Below, piece after piece: positions 45,301-53,783 of a DNA stretch of 64,000 nt (positions are counted from its first letter, which is position 1; every line of letters begins with the position of its first letter). Made by a program: the position numbers and the translations under genes. The notes under the pieces were generated by a model, which had not been told where the DNA came from, did no database searches, and was given only the letters and a program-made list of their open reading frames with translations. The stretch lies in assembly GCA_963844055.1 (NCBI GenBank), contig CAWJMN010000001.1, positions 124,001 through 188,000 of the forward strand, written 5' to 3'. Source of the stretch: CAWJMN01 sp963844055 (lineage in GTDB: Bacteria; Planctomycetota; Planctomycetia; Pirellulales; Pirellulaceae).

Positions 45301-46068
45301 TTACAGCCGAACAGGAATCCCACGCTTCGCCATGACTTCTTTGGTCTCGCGAATCGTGTACTCCCCAAAGTGGAAGATGCTGGCGGCCAATGCTGCCTGG
45401 GCATGCCCCTTTTGAATCGCGTCCGCCAAGTGTTCGGGCTTTCCGGCACCACCACTGGCCACGACCGGAATCCCTACCGCTTGGCTGACGGCCGACGTAA
45501 TTTCTAGGTCGTAGCCATCCTTGGTGCCGTCGCAGTCCATGCACGTCAAAACGATCTCACCAGCACCCAGGGCTTCTACTTCTTTGGCCCATGGCACGGC
45601 TTCCAGTCCGGTCGGCTTGCGACCACCATTGATGAACACCTCCCAAATTTCGCGGCCATCACGCTGGACTCGCTTGGGATCAATGTTCACAACGATGCAT
45701 TGGCTGCCAAAGCGGCGGGCTGCTTCTCGTACAAACTCGGGATCTTTCACCGCAGCCGAATTGATCGATACCTTATCGCAACCTGCATTGAGCAAAGCGC
45801 GAATATCTTCGATCGTCCGAATGCCACCACCCACCGTCAACGGCATGAACACTTGCTCCGCCGTCCTTCGCACGACATCGAGCATAATGTCGCGCCCTTC
45901 ATGGCTGGCGCAGATATCCAAAAAGACCAATTCGTCGGCCCCTTCCTGCTCGTAGCGGGCAGCGACTTGCACAGGGTCTCCCGCGTCACGCAGGTGCAGG
46001 AAATTGGTTCCCTTCACAACACGACCACGATCCACGTCAAGGCAAGGGATTACACGGTTGGCAAGCAT
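45301..46068 (-). CDS. hisF: Imidazole glycerol phosphate synthase subunit HisF
   Basis: This encodes 255 residues from ATG 46068, the start that gives the canonical MLANRVIPCLDVDRGRVVKG; seven extra codons upstream are not conserved-looking. Catalytic D11 is in CLDVD, and the second Asp region is VVNIDPKRV. The phosphate-binding loops VGGGIRT and ASGGAGKPEH are present. HisF makes imidazole glycerol phosphate and AICAR from PRFAR using ammonia from HisH. No hisH or other his gene is nearby, so the pathway is dispersed, as is common in planctomycetes. Confidence 0.96.
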   Translation of the reverse strand: MLANRVIPCLDVDRGRVVKGTNFLHLRDAGDPVQVAARYEQEGADELVFLDICASHEGRDIMLDVVRRTAEQVFMPLTVGGGIRTIEDIRALLNAGCDKVSINSAAVKDPEFVREAARRFGSQCIVVNIDPKRVQRDGREIWEVFINGGRKPTGLEAVPWAKEVEALGAGEIVLTCMDCDGTKDGYDLEITSAVSQAVGIPVVASGGAGKPEHLADAIQKGHAQAALAASIFHFGEYTIRETKEVMAKRGIPVRL

Positions 46069-46130
46069 AGGAGTGTTCAAGCAGGACAAAGGCCATGAAG
46101 GTCAAAAACAGCAAGCCGTAAACGCTTGCA

Positions 46131-47315
46131 CTAAGCACACCAGTCGGGCTGCGGTGCATCAAACACCTCAGGCTTGTGGCTGCCCTGAATCGCTGCAATC
46201 GCCGCTTCCGCAGCGGCAACTTCTTCCGCGGAGCCATGGATTTCCATCTCAACAGCCAGCGTGTGCGACTCACCCCCCGCTAATTTAACCACTCGCCCAT
46301 GCTCCCCTTCGAAGCTACGCGGGTTCGGGAAGTTCGTCCCTGGCTCAAGGCCCGTAACATAGCCATCACTCAGCGGCGCAGTATTCTTCCATAGGGAGAA
46401 GCAAGGAAGTTGCTCAGGCGAGTACTTAATGCTGACGCCACGTCGGCCATGAGCATTCTTCAGCAGCGTCCGGGACTGTTTGTTTTCGTCCGAGAGCATT
46501 TCAAAAAAGTACACCTGCTCTTCAAACCCTTCTTGGGGCGGGCCATAAGAATTCCAATTCGCAATTCCGGTGGCAGCATGGGCATTGCGTGGAACAAGCT
46601 TCTTCACCGGTGCCACACAGGATGAACCCGCATCCAGCAGTGGCGCACCAAAGTTAATGTGGTACAGCATCTGAATCTCCGCCGGCTTGGTGGAGAAATT
46701 GGTGATCTCATCCTGCACGTGGATCGATGTGCCATCAAACTTAGCCGTAATCGTAGATGTCATCCGCAGCTTGATGAAGTGAAAGCGAGTCTCTTCCACC
46801 ACACCCACGAGCTTGATCGTTTTGGCATCGCTATCTACCGTCAACGTTACTTCATGGGCAGGGCGGTTCCCGATTAGGCCATGTAGCGGATAAGTTAGCC
46901 GCCCCGTCTCTTTGTCAAATTCTGGGGCACCATTGCTTTGTAGGCCGCACCGAACAAACAGTTCGTCAAACCCATCCAGCCATCCCAGCCCGCTTGGTTC
47001 ATAGACGTTGACAAACTTTGGATGGACCGGCCCACGCACAGGTGATTCCCAGCCAATGCTCGAAACCTCTTCATCCCCCACCAGCTTGGCCTTCCAAATC
47101 CCCATGCCACGCGTTGGCAGTACTGTAAAGTTCAGCTTGCCAGTCCGAACCGAGATCCCAATCACCCCTTCGCTCAAGCCCGCCTGATAGCGGGTGATTA
47201 CCACCGAAGCGTCGCCCATTTCAGGGAGGTCGCGCTTGCCAATCGTTTGCACATTGTTGTAGGCAGAGCCAATCCCTAAGCGTTGGTCAATGATTGTCCA
47301 AGTCTTTTGTGGCAT
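46131..47315 (-). CDS. DUF4432 family protein (aldose-epimerase-like fold)
   Basis: This encodes 394 residues from ATG 47315; the frame runs 46 codons further upstream without protein-like character. Motifs of the DUF4432 group are VLPTRGMGIWKAKLVGDEE, PVHPKFVNVYEPSGLGWLDGFDE, YPLHGLIGNRPAHEV (with a His at the epimerase-like site) and IQMLYHINFG. The family adopts a galactose-mutarotase-like beta-sandwich and probably binds sugars; the reaction is not shown. It follows hisF upstream by 62 bases in the same direction. Confidence 0.87.
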   Translation of the reverse strand: MPQKTWTIIDQRLGIGSAYNNVQTIGKRDLPEMGDASVVITRYQAGLSEGVIGISVRTGKLNFTVLPTRGMGIWKAKLVGDEEVSSIGWESPVRGPVHPKFVNVYEPSGLGWLDGFDELFVRCGLQSNGAPEFDKETGRLTYPLHGLIGNRPAHEVTLTVDSDAKTIKLVGVVEETRFHFIKLRMTSTITAKFDGTSIHVQDEITNFSTKPAEIQMLYHINFGAPLLDAGSSCVAPVKKLVPRNAHAATGIANWNSYGPPQEGFEEQVYFFEMLSDENKQSRTLLKNAHGRRGVSIKYSPEQLPCFSLWKNTAPLSDGYVTGLEPGTNFPNPRSFEGEHGRVVKLAGGESHTLAVEMEIHGSAEEVAAAEAAIAAIQGSHKPEVFDAPQPDWCA

Positions 47316-47606
47316 TTTGCGAAGCTCGTCGGAAAAAATGGGGGAGAGGGGAATCAGACGCAGGTTCCAATGTAGGTCGCTGGCCCCGTTTTTACTAGAA
47401 CCGCAGTTAGACTCTTCGTCCTGCGAGAAAGTCACAGACGGTGGGGGGCACACTCCCCAGAAAGTTTTCGCGTTGACCCAGCAACGGCGACACCCCTAGA
47501 ATTCAACGGAATTCTTCGTAAGGAATGGTGGGCCTTAGATTTGGGGAAAATCCCATGCGCAATGATTCGGCCCGGCGCCAAGCCGAATCGACGAGGTTAA
47601 TCCACC

Positions 47607-48695
47607 ATGACTAACACCCCTCCCTTGCCGCCTGCCGGCTCAACACCGCAGCCGCAGCTCCCTGTGCCAATCGGCCTGGATGACGACCTGCGCGTTTCTA
47701 CCGGCCTTCCCTGGCAAAAAGAACGTCGTTTTCCTGCTTGGCTTTTTTCGTTTGCACTGCACTTTGTTACCATGGCGGTGCTCAGTTTCACGCTAAAAGG
47801 ATCTCCACGCGGGATTGTCGGCGGTGAATCCTCGCGCGGCGGAGGCATTGCCATCGCGAGCGTTGCCAGTAGCGGAAGCACCCAGTACCAGTTTGAAGAG
47901 TCCAGCACGGATGCCACTGCCCAAAACACAAGTGGTTCCCCCAGCGCGACCAAGCAAGAGAATGCGTTTCCGGATGCCAGCGAAGCACCAGCTGGAGCTG
48001 CGTCTTCCGCAGCCAACACTGCGGAAGGAATCGCTGGCGCACTCCCGGGTGCAATCCAGGGCTCAGAAAGTGGTTCAGGCGGGTCGGGCGATGGTCGGCT
48101 TGCTCCACCGGGTGGCAAATCAGGAATTGGCGATGGCAGCGGGATCGAAACCCAAGTCTTTGGCGTGAAGGGGCAAGGCAATCGTTTTGTCTACGTGTTC
48201 GACCGTTCAAGCAGCATGTCCGGCTATGAAGGGAGGCCCTTGCTGTGGGCCAAACGAGAACTCGTCGGCAGCCTCAATCGCCTTCAGCCTATTCATCAGT
48301 TCCAAGTCATCTTTTACAACCAAGACCCTTACGTGATGACTCCCTTTGGGGGCCAGTCACCACAGATGCTATTTGCCAACGACGCTGGCAAGCGGGCGGC
48401 CTCAAACTTTATCAGTGGTGTCACGGCCGATGGTTCCACCGTTCATATCCGCGCATTAAAGATGGCCCTTCGTCTTCGACCTGATGCGATCTTCTTTTTG
48501 ACCGATGCAGACGAACCACAAATGACCATGAGCGAACTGCGCGAGATTCGTGCGCTCAATCATGGTTGCAGTATTCACGCCATTGAGTTTGGTGCAGGGC
48601 CAAGTCCCAATCGATTCAACTTCCTCAAACGACTTGCGGAAGAGAATGATGGCAACTATGGCTATGTCGATATCCTCAAGTTGCCACGCAGCTAG
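47607..48695 (+). CDS. Membrane-anchored von Willebrand factor A-like protein
   Basis: This encodes 362 residues. One membrane helix (AWLFSFALHFVTMAVLSFTL, ~43-63) anchors the protein. A low-complexity Gly/Ser/Ala-rich stretch (~70-180) leads to a VWA-like domain from ~190 with a DRSSSMSG MIDAS motif, a Thr in DGSTVHI and an Asp in FLTDADEP. Such proteins often accompany TolQ/ExbB-ExbD motors. It is the first gene of the plus-strand set continuing with the TPR protein at 48698 and, beyond the ParA-SIR2 insertion, with ExbB/ExbD. A role in an energised envelope complex is inference. Confidence 0.85.
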   Translation: MTNTPPLPPAGSTPQPQLPVPIGLDDDLRVSTGLPWQKERRFPAWLFSFALHFVTMAVLSFTLKGSPRGIVGGESSRGGGIAIASVASSGSTQYQFEESSTDATAQNTSGSPSATKQENAFPDASEAPAGAASSAANTAEGIAGALPGAIQGSESGSGGSGDGRLAPPGGKSGIGDGSGIETQVFGVKGQGNRFVYVFDRSSSMSGYEGRPLLWAKRELVGSLNRLQPIHQFQVIFYNQDPYVMTPFGGQSPQMLFANDAGKRAASNFISGVTADGSTVHIRALKMALRLRPDAIFFLTDADEPQMTMSELREIRALNHGCSIHAIEFGAGPSPNRFNFLKRLAEENDGNYGYVDILKLPRS

Positions 48696-48697
48696 TC

Positions 48698-49795
48698 TTG
48701 CCAAGTGCGTACTTGTTTGCCATCGTTTTTTGGGAAAAGACTCTTTTGCCAATTCTCCCACGTTTCCGCCGATGCCTTGGGATAGCGCTGCTAGTGCTTA
48801 GCAGCGTTCCCGCAACGGCCTGGGCTGATAAAATCTGGATGGAAGGGGCCAACGGCAATCCGCTCATTCGCGAAGGAAAGATTGTCGACATCATTGGCAG
48901 CGAAATTCGCCTGCAAATGCTCAGTGGAAAGGTTGACACCCTGCCACTACTCCGCGTCAAGCGGATCGAAGCCAGTGATGACGTTGCCGGCCAAGCAGCC
49001 GAAAAGCTGGTTTCCAGCGGCGAGTTCCGCACGGCCATCCCTTCTCTAAAACGGGCCGTCATGGCCGAAACCCGCCCTTGGCGACAACGGCAACTACGCT
49101 TGCAGCTAGTCATCTGCCATCATGAACTGGGTGAGATCTCTCAGGCCGGCGAAGAGTTCCTTTCGATTGTAGAAAGTGACCCGTCAACCTTGGCTTGGGG
49201 CTACGCGCCACTCGCCTGGCATGGAAGCGTTGTCTCACCACAACTTGAGCAGCAAGCCGAAAAGTGGTTGGCCAAGAAGACCAATCCCGCTGCCCAGCTA
49301 CTTGGCGGCAGTTGGCTACTGCCAACCTCCAAGCGCTCGGCCGCCATGTCTACCCTGGCAAACCTTGCCAGCAACCCTACACCCGATGATCCAAGGATCT
49401 CCGCACTTGCCGAGATGCAGCTCTGGCGAACCAAGATCGTAACCGCCAAGCCCACCGACCTGGCGAATTGGCAACAGGCCATCGACCAAGTTCCCAGCGA
49501 GCTTCGGGCCGGCCCACTTTTTGTCTTAGGCGATGCCACTGCTTACGCGAAGCAGCCTGAATTAGCAGCGCTCACCTATCTAAAAATTCCCTTGGTCTAT
49601 GAGGATTGCCGCCCCTTGTGCGCCGCTGCACTGTTAGCGGCCGCAACGCAGCAGCAACTTCGCGGCGATGCATTCCTGCCCGCGTCGGAGCGTTTACTGC
49701 AAGAGCTGCAAAAGAAATATCCGCTTAGCCCTGCCGCCGAAGAGGCAGTCCGCTTATTAGAAAAGTCCGCCGCCAAAAAGGCCAAGGTACCTTGA
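48698..49795 (+). CDS. Secreted TPR-like protein
   Basis: Up to 365 residues from TTG 48698. A better signal peptide begins at TTG 48746 (LPILPRFRRCLGIALLVLSS...ATAWA). The mature N-terminus has a short beta motif (GKIVDIIGSEIRLQMLSGKV). It is followed by helical TPR-like repeats (AAEKLVSSGEFRTAIPSLKR; LQLVICHHELGEISQAGEEF; AAALLAAATQQQLRGDAFLP). It starts two bases after the VWA gene stop, so it is coupled with it. Its domain style matches the large TPR protein at 54229, arguing that both belong to one complex. Confidence 0.78.
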   Translation: MPSAYLFAIVFWEKTLLPILPRFRRCLGIALLVLSSVPATAWADKIWMEGANGNPLIREGKIVDIIGSEIRLQMLSGKVDTLPLLRVKRIEASDDVAGQAAEKLVSSGEFRTAIPSLKRAVMAETRPWRQRQLRLQLVICHHELGEISQAGEEFLSIVESDPSTLAWGYAPLAWHGSVVSPQLEQQAEKWLAKKTNPAAQLLGGSWLLPTSKRSAAMSTLANLASNPTPDDPRISALAEMQLWRTKIVTAKPTDLANWQQAIDQVPSELRAGPLFVLGDATAYAKQPELAALTYLKIPLVYEDCRPLCAAALLAAATQQQLRGDAFLPASERLLQELQKKYPLSPAAEEAVRLLEKSAAKKAKVP

Positions 49796-49808
49796 AAAAG
49801 TACTTAGT

Positions 49809-50666
49809 CTAAGGATGTGTTCGTCGCCATTCCATAACTTGCTTTAAAAGCTCGTTTAGATCGGCCTGAAGTTCACTATAGTCTCCAGTTGGATACTCAA
49901 GCACTTCTACGTTATGAATTTCCTTCATCATTGTCTTTAATGGAGCAGCAGTTCCCGAACCCATAACCGCATAGTGGAAATGATGGCTAGGGGCCCGAAT
50001 GTTTGCACTTTCGAGCAGTAAATTTGCGTCTGGGTCATTCATGCTGCAACCAATAAAAAGCAGCGTGTTCGTAAGAAAGATGGCATCGAGAATGTTGTAA
50101 AAGTTTTGAAACTCCTGCCTTGCACGGAAATATTGAGTGCGAGATAGCACAATTCGAACAGGGTCCGTCACGCAGCCATGTGCTTTTAATATGACGCGCA
50201 TCGTAGATCGCAGGTCATTTAACGCATGTGACTCATAGTACCGGCAAATGTTATATGCACTTTTGCCTTTTCCGAGGCGGCAATATGACTCGTAGATTTC
50301 ATCATAATTGAGCGTGAGTACAATTTTAGCATCTAGTTGATAAACGACTTTGTGTATTTCAGATGGTTCAAATGCCGGCGACTTAAGTTTTTCTCTTATA
50401 AACTGTGAGAAGTCCGACGTGCGTGTTTTGGCGACAATAATTTCCGCTGCATCCAAGTATCGTTCTTTGTCTATTAGTTCATTCGCTAGTTTCGAAAGAT
50501 CAGGTTCGGCGATTAATGCAGTACTTTCCTTGAGCAGCTTGTCCCAGGCAGGAGGGCGGACGCCAGTGCTAGGGTCAAGACAGCCAGCAGATGCACCTGC
50601 ACCCAAAACAATAATGCACCTGCGTTCGGCAAGTTCTGGGATCAAGGTTTTAGGCCACTGAATCAT
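49809..50666 (-). CDS. SIR2-domain protein (SIR2_2 type), candidate NADase effector
   Basis: This encodes 285 residues, essentially just a SIR2 domain. NAD-binding motif VLGAGASAG (G22-G28), TLNYDE with catalytic-type N120 and D122, H163 in KAHGCV, and FIGCSMNDPD (204-212) place it with the SIR2_2 group. That group includes NAD-depleting effectors of phage-defence systems (ThsA, DSR, SIR2-HerA). There is no zinc-binding CxxC, so it is not a typical deacetylase. Its ATG overlaps the ParA stop by four bases (ATGA). Codon use is more A/T-rich than the flanks. NADase activity is inferred from motifs, not shown. Confidence 0.85.
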   Translation of the reverse strand: MIQWPKTLIPELAERRCIIVLGAGASAGCLDPSTGVRPPAWDKLLKESTALIAEPDLSKLANELIDKERYLDAAEIIVAKTRTSDFSQFIREKLKSPAFEPSEIHKVVYQLDAKIVLTLNYDEIYESYCRLGKGKSAYNICRYYESHALNDLRSTMRVILKAHGCVTDPVRIVLSRTQYFRARQEFQNFYNILDAIFLTNTLLFIGCSMNDPDANLLLESANIRAPSHHFHYAVMGSGTAAPLKTMMKEIHNVEVLEYPTGDYSELQADLNELLKQVMEWRRTHP

Positions 50667-51703
50667 ACAGTTGCCTCCATCTTAATGTTTGTTGCCAATG
50701 CTCTCCCGACAGTTTCGATAAACGTAGAGTACGCCTCCTGCTGCTTAAACTGACCTCCAGCCAAGCCGTCTCTTGATTCAAGTGCCATAATTGGTGCACG
50801 AACCGACTGCGCTAGTGGTACAAGGCTAAACATGTTTGGGACATCACCAAGTCGAGCGGAAGTGTCGTCGACACCATTCGCATATAGACGCCCTAAATTG
50901 GTTCTGATTTCATCAGGAACCCGCGCAAGAATAGTTTCAAATGCTCCAGTCGCCCGCCTTTCACCCTTTATTGACTTTGTAATGTATTGAAGCACTGTGT
51001 AGCCAGCAAAGCCAGTTGCGATTCTTATGTCTGGTCGGATCTTGTACCTATTTGATGCGGCTTGATTTGTCTCTGAAAAGTATTGGTAGTGCCGACGGTA
51101 GAGCTCTATCCAATGACTGCACCAGTTGCCAATATTTCTGACCCCTACAATGCTAAAAATGTCACATCCCATTGGAGTGACGAAAAAATCGACTCCGAGT
51201 AAAACGCTGCGATTAATTGGGCCAAGACTAGGGCCTAGGTCGAATATTACGAGGTCGTACCGCGGAGATATTGAATCAAGGTAGGCAGCGCACCAGTTTG
51301 TAATGCGAAACCCGCCAGTGTCGCCTGCTGCTAGTTTAGACCATGCCTCGCCAAGCTTATCTTCAATTATTGACATAGACGGATGTCCCGGAACTACATC
51401 AATATTAAAACGGTTTGTTGAGCCGAGTACTGGCACCGTAGTGTGGTTGATGTTCGAGTCGCCGTCACGAATTGGTGCCAAAATATCAAGTATAGTCGAA
51501 TGCGTAGAAGTACTATCGCTTGGATCGTAAATGCTGTCACATGTTTCCTCAGACATTACGAGTTGCGTAGAGTTGCACTGCGGGTCACAATCGACTAATA
51601 AAACGCGTTTTCCTAAAAGTGTTGCAAAGAATGATGCAACGTTGCAAGCAAGCGTTGTTTTTCCAACACCACCTTTGTTGTTGAAAAAAGCGATAGACTT
51701 CAT
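50663..51703 (-). CDS. ParA-family ATPase coupled to the SIR2 protein
   Basis: This encodes 346 residues from ATG 51703, with AAAGGTG six bases upstream; the frame begins six codons earlier. It has the deviant Walker A NKGGVGKTT (K10, K15), switch I DCDPQCNST and Walker B region LVIFDLGPSLGPINRSV. A ~100-residue C-terminal extension is unlike plasmid ParA and carries KGERRATGAFE. No ParB or parS-like repeats lie nearby, so chromosome or plasmid partition is unlikely. As the first gene of a two-gene unit with a SIR2 effector it could be the sensor or oligomerising ATPase (inference). Confidence 0.88.
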   Translation of the reverse strand: MKSIAFFNNKGGVGKTTLACNVASFFATLLGKRVLLVDCDPQCNSTQLVMSEETCDSIYDPSDSTSTHSTILDILAPIRDGDSNINHTTVPVLGSTNRFNIDVVPGHPSMSIIEDKLGEAWSKLAAGDTGGFRITNWCAAYLDSISPRYDLVIFDLGPSLGPINRSVLLGVDFFVTPMGCDIFSIVGVRNIGNWCSHWIELYRRHYQYFSETNQAASNRYKIRPDIRIATGFAGYTVLQYITKSIKGERRATGAFETILARVPDEIRTNLGRLYANGVDDTSARLGDVPNMFSLVPLAQSVRAPIMALESRDGLAGGQFKQQEAYSTFIETVGRALATNIKMEATV

Positions 51704-51743
51704 TGGGGCACCTTTTTGCAATCGCGAGACCTTTGAATTGATT

Positions 51744-51772
51744 GAGAATGTTCACAGCGAGTGAGTGTTCTC
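51744..51772 (-). promoter_or_regulatory. Imperfect palindrome upstream of the ParA-SIR2 operon, candidate operator
   Basis: GAGAATGTTCAC (51744-51755) and GTGAGTGTTCTC (51761-51772) are inverted repeats matching at 9 of 12 positions around a five-base centre. It is 41 bases ahead of the ParA start codon, where a promoter is expected. ParA proteins often repress their own operon, but binding here is only a suggestion. Confidence 0.35.
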
Positions 51773-52469
51773 AACGGTCAACATACCTTAGGTGCTGAGC
51801 CCAACTGCAACCAGCTAGAAAAGGCGCAATGCCGCCCATTAAAGTGTTTTTGAGGAGCCTTTTAAGGTAAAAGGTTGCATTTTTATAAGTGGTACTGTCG
51901 CGACGCGGATGTCTTTTTGGTGGGCAGTCGGACATTGCGTAGTTGCGTGGCTTGAGCAGACGCAATGCTTGACACCGGCTCTGAGACGAACAGTTGTTAT
52001 CCTTCTTCCAGCAACACTCTTGGTCCGATGAATACCTTCAAGGGCGATATCGGGGGTGTCGGGTCAGGACACGTTGCTGCCGAACACACCGGGTTGCTGA
52101 CAAAAAGTTGGTCGGCAATGTCAACGCGATAGGGTGCTTTGGCGGTGGTTGCTGGCATCTTTTATGCGTTATGCGTAGTTGCTGTAACACGATTAGTCAA
52201 ATCTGAACCCCAGCAAAGAGTCGTTTAGGTCGCTGATACCTTGACTATCTCTCGTCCAATGGACCCTTAGCAATAGAAGAGTTACTTTTAAATGCGTTGT
52301 GTTTTATGCCCCTAAAAATGTCTCTGCTGAGCACGCATTTGCTAGTGCCAGGTTGCTATGCCGTCCCAGGGGCACTTTGGCGTAAGATGCACCCCGTCAT
52401 AAACGTAGGTGTCGACGGGCGGCTAGATCGAGGTCGCCCGCGCGATGTCATCGGGTAAAGGAGTGCTGT
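51773..52469. other. Gene-poor boundary of the ParA-SIR2 insertion
   Basis: About 700 bases between the ParA-SIR2 unit and the ExbB gene have no credible ORF. An 11-bp direct repeat TGCGTAGTTGC occurs at 51936 and 52172. The last ~60 bases regain the higher GC of the flank and include the AAAGGAG ribosome-binding site of the ExbB gene. It may be debris of the insertion event. Confidence 0.4.
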
Positions 52470-53321
52470 GTGCGAAGTGGTGGAACAAGTTGCTGGTTGG
52501 TTCTAGTCCTATGCTTCCTGTGGGGAGCGTCGCTAGAGCATCTTCCCTCCGTCGCTGCGCAAGAGGGGGCAGCACCAGTCGTCGCTCCTGGTGAAGAAAT
52601 GGCTGTCCCTGCAGAACCAGGCAAGCCCGCCCCCAAGGGCCCGCAAGGGTTCTTTCAGATCCTGTTTTCCGGTGGCCCCATCGGCATCATCATCATGTTG
52701 GTGCTGATTGCCCTATCGCTGACGGCTGTCTACCTCATGATCGAGAATGCGCTCATCATCCGTCATCGCGATCTCATTCCCGATGGCCTTGCCGAGGATG
52801 TGCGCGAATTCGTGATCAAACAACGCTTGCCCGAAGCGATCGCCACGTGTCGAGAACACCCCTCGCTCCTTGCGTTTGTGCTTCAGTGTGGCCTGACCGA
52901 AGCGGAAAGCGGCTGGACCGATGTCGAAAAAGCGATGGAAGATGCCCTCGCTGAACAGTCCGCACGACTCTTGCGCAAAATCGAATACCTGTCGGTGTTA
53001 GGCAATATCGCGCCGATGGTTGGACTACTGGGTACGGTAACCGGAATGCTCATGGCCTTCAAAGAAGTGGCAGATTCCGAGGGAAGCGCCGGCGCATCGC
53101 AACTTGCCGAAGGAATCTATCAAGCACTGGTCACCACCGTGGTGGGGCTCATCATCGCGATCCCTTCGCTGGGTGCGTTTGCAGTCCTAAGAAACCGCGT
53201 CGATCAAATCGTTGCCGAGGCCGCCTATGCGGTGCAGCATGCGCTAGCACCCCTAAAGCGTGCCAGCCTGCGAATGGCTGCCAATCCACCTCCTCCGCCC
53301 CCCGTGGCTGGAGGGCGATAA
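52470..53321 (+). CDS. MotA/TolQ/ExbB proton-channel family protein
   Basis: This encodes 283 residues from GTG 52470, with AAAGGAG about eight bases upstream. An N-terminal signal or TM segment and a Pro/Ala-rich linker precede TM (GPIGIIIMLVLIALSLTAVY). The ExbB core follows: EYLSVLGNIAPMVGLLGTVTGM with AFKEVAD, and ALVTTVVGLIIAIPSLGAFA. With ExbD it forms an inner-membrane proton-driven motor that energises envelope processes. It is followed directly by two ExbD genes (0-base gap and ATGA overlap) and a large TPR protein. Confidence 0.93.
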   Translation: MRSGGTSCWLVLVLCFLWGASLEHLPSVAAQEGAAPVVAPGEEMAVPAEPGKPAPKGPQGFFQILFSGGPIGIIIMLVLIALSLTAVYLMIENALIIRHRDLIPDGLAEDVREFVIKQRLPEAIATCREHPSLLAFVLQCGLTEAESGWTDVEKAMEDALAEQSARLLRKIEYLSVLGNIAPMVGLLGTVTGMLMAFKEVADSEGSAGASQLAEGIYQALVTTVVGLIIAIPSLGAFAVLRNRVDQIVAEAAYAVQHALAPLKRASLRMAANPPPPPPVAGGR

Positions 53322-53783
53322 ATGCGAATCCCTAGCCGCGCGCTAAGCGGCGACGTTGGCTTCAATATGACGCCCATGATCGACGTCGTGTTCCAGCTCA
53401 TCATCTTTTTCCTCGTTAGCAGCCACATTGCGAAGCAGGAAGTGCAGATGAAGTTGCCACTTCCCTTGGCCACCTCCGCCATGAAGGAAGATGTCCGCGA
53501 CGAGGTTCCTCGTTTGACCGTCCATATTGCAGCCGATGGAAAACTCTTTCTGGCCGCACGCGCTATGGATGCAAAAGAGCTAACGCAGCGGCTCCGTGAG
53601 CGTAAGCAAACACTGGGCGACAACCGCCTACTAGAAGTTCGCATCCGTGGCGATCGCCGCGTCCCCTATCGCTTGGTAGAGCCCGTTTTGATCGCCTGTG
53701 CCGAAGCCGAGATTTGGAACGTTCAGTACAGCGTCTATGATCGTCGAGAAGCCGCCGCCGCTAACCAAGGAGGAAAGCCATGA
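53322..53783 (+). CDS. ExbD/TolR family protein (first copy)
   Basis: This encodes 153 residues. A single N-terminal TM helix with the ion-pathway Asp (MTPMIDVVFQLIIFFLVSS, Asp ~17-20) is followed by the periplasmic ExbD domain (LTVHIAADGKLFLAAR; VRIRGDRRVPYRLVEPVLIA). Its ATG lies one base after the ExbB stop. It would bind ExbB and transduce proton motive force. Its stop overlaps the next ExbD start (ATGA). Confidence 0.93.
   Translation: MRIPSRALSGDVGFNMTPMIDVVFQLIIFFLVSSHIAKQEVQMKLPLPLATSAMKEDVRDEVPRLTVHIAADGKLFLAARAMDAKELTQRLRERKQTLGDNRLLEVRIRGDRRVPYRLVEPVLIACAEAEIWNVQYSVYDRREAAAANQGGKP

Noticed and set aside
47607..48695. TonB protein for the ExbB/ExbD motor
   Set aside because: The membrane-anchored protein has a VWA MIDAS motif (DRSSS) and no Pro-rich spacer with TonB C-terminal domain.
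49809..51703. Thoeris, SIR2-HerA or plasmid partition locus
   Set aside because: There is no TIR protein, HerA-type ATPase, ParB or centromere-like repeat array; the ATPase is clearly ParA-like.
49788..52244. TACCTTGA at 49788 and 52237 as attachment-site repeats of the ParA-SIR2 insertion
   Set aside because: Eight bases matching within a 700-base flank is expected by chance, and neither copy sits at a tRNA or integrase gene.
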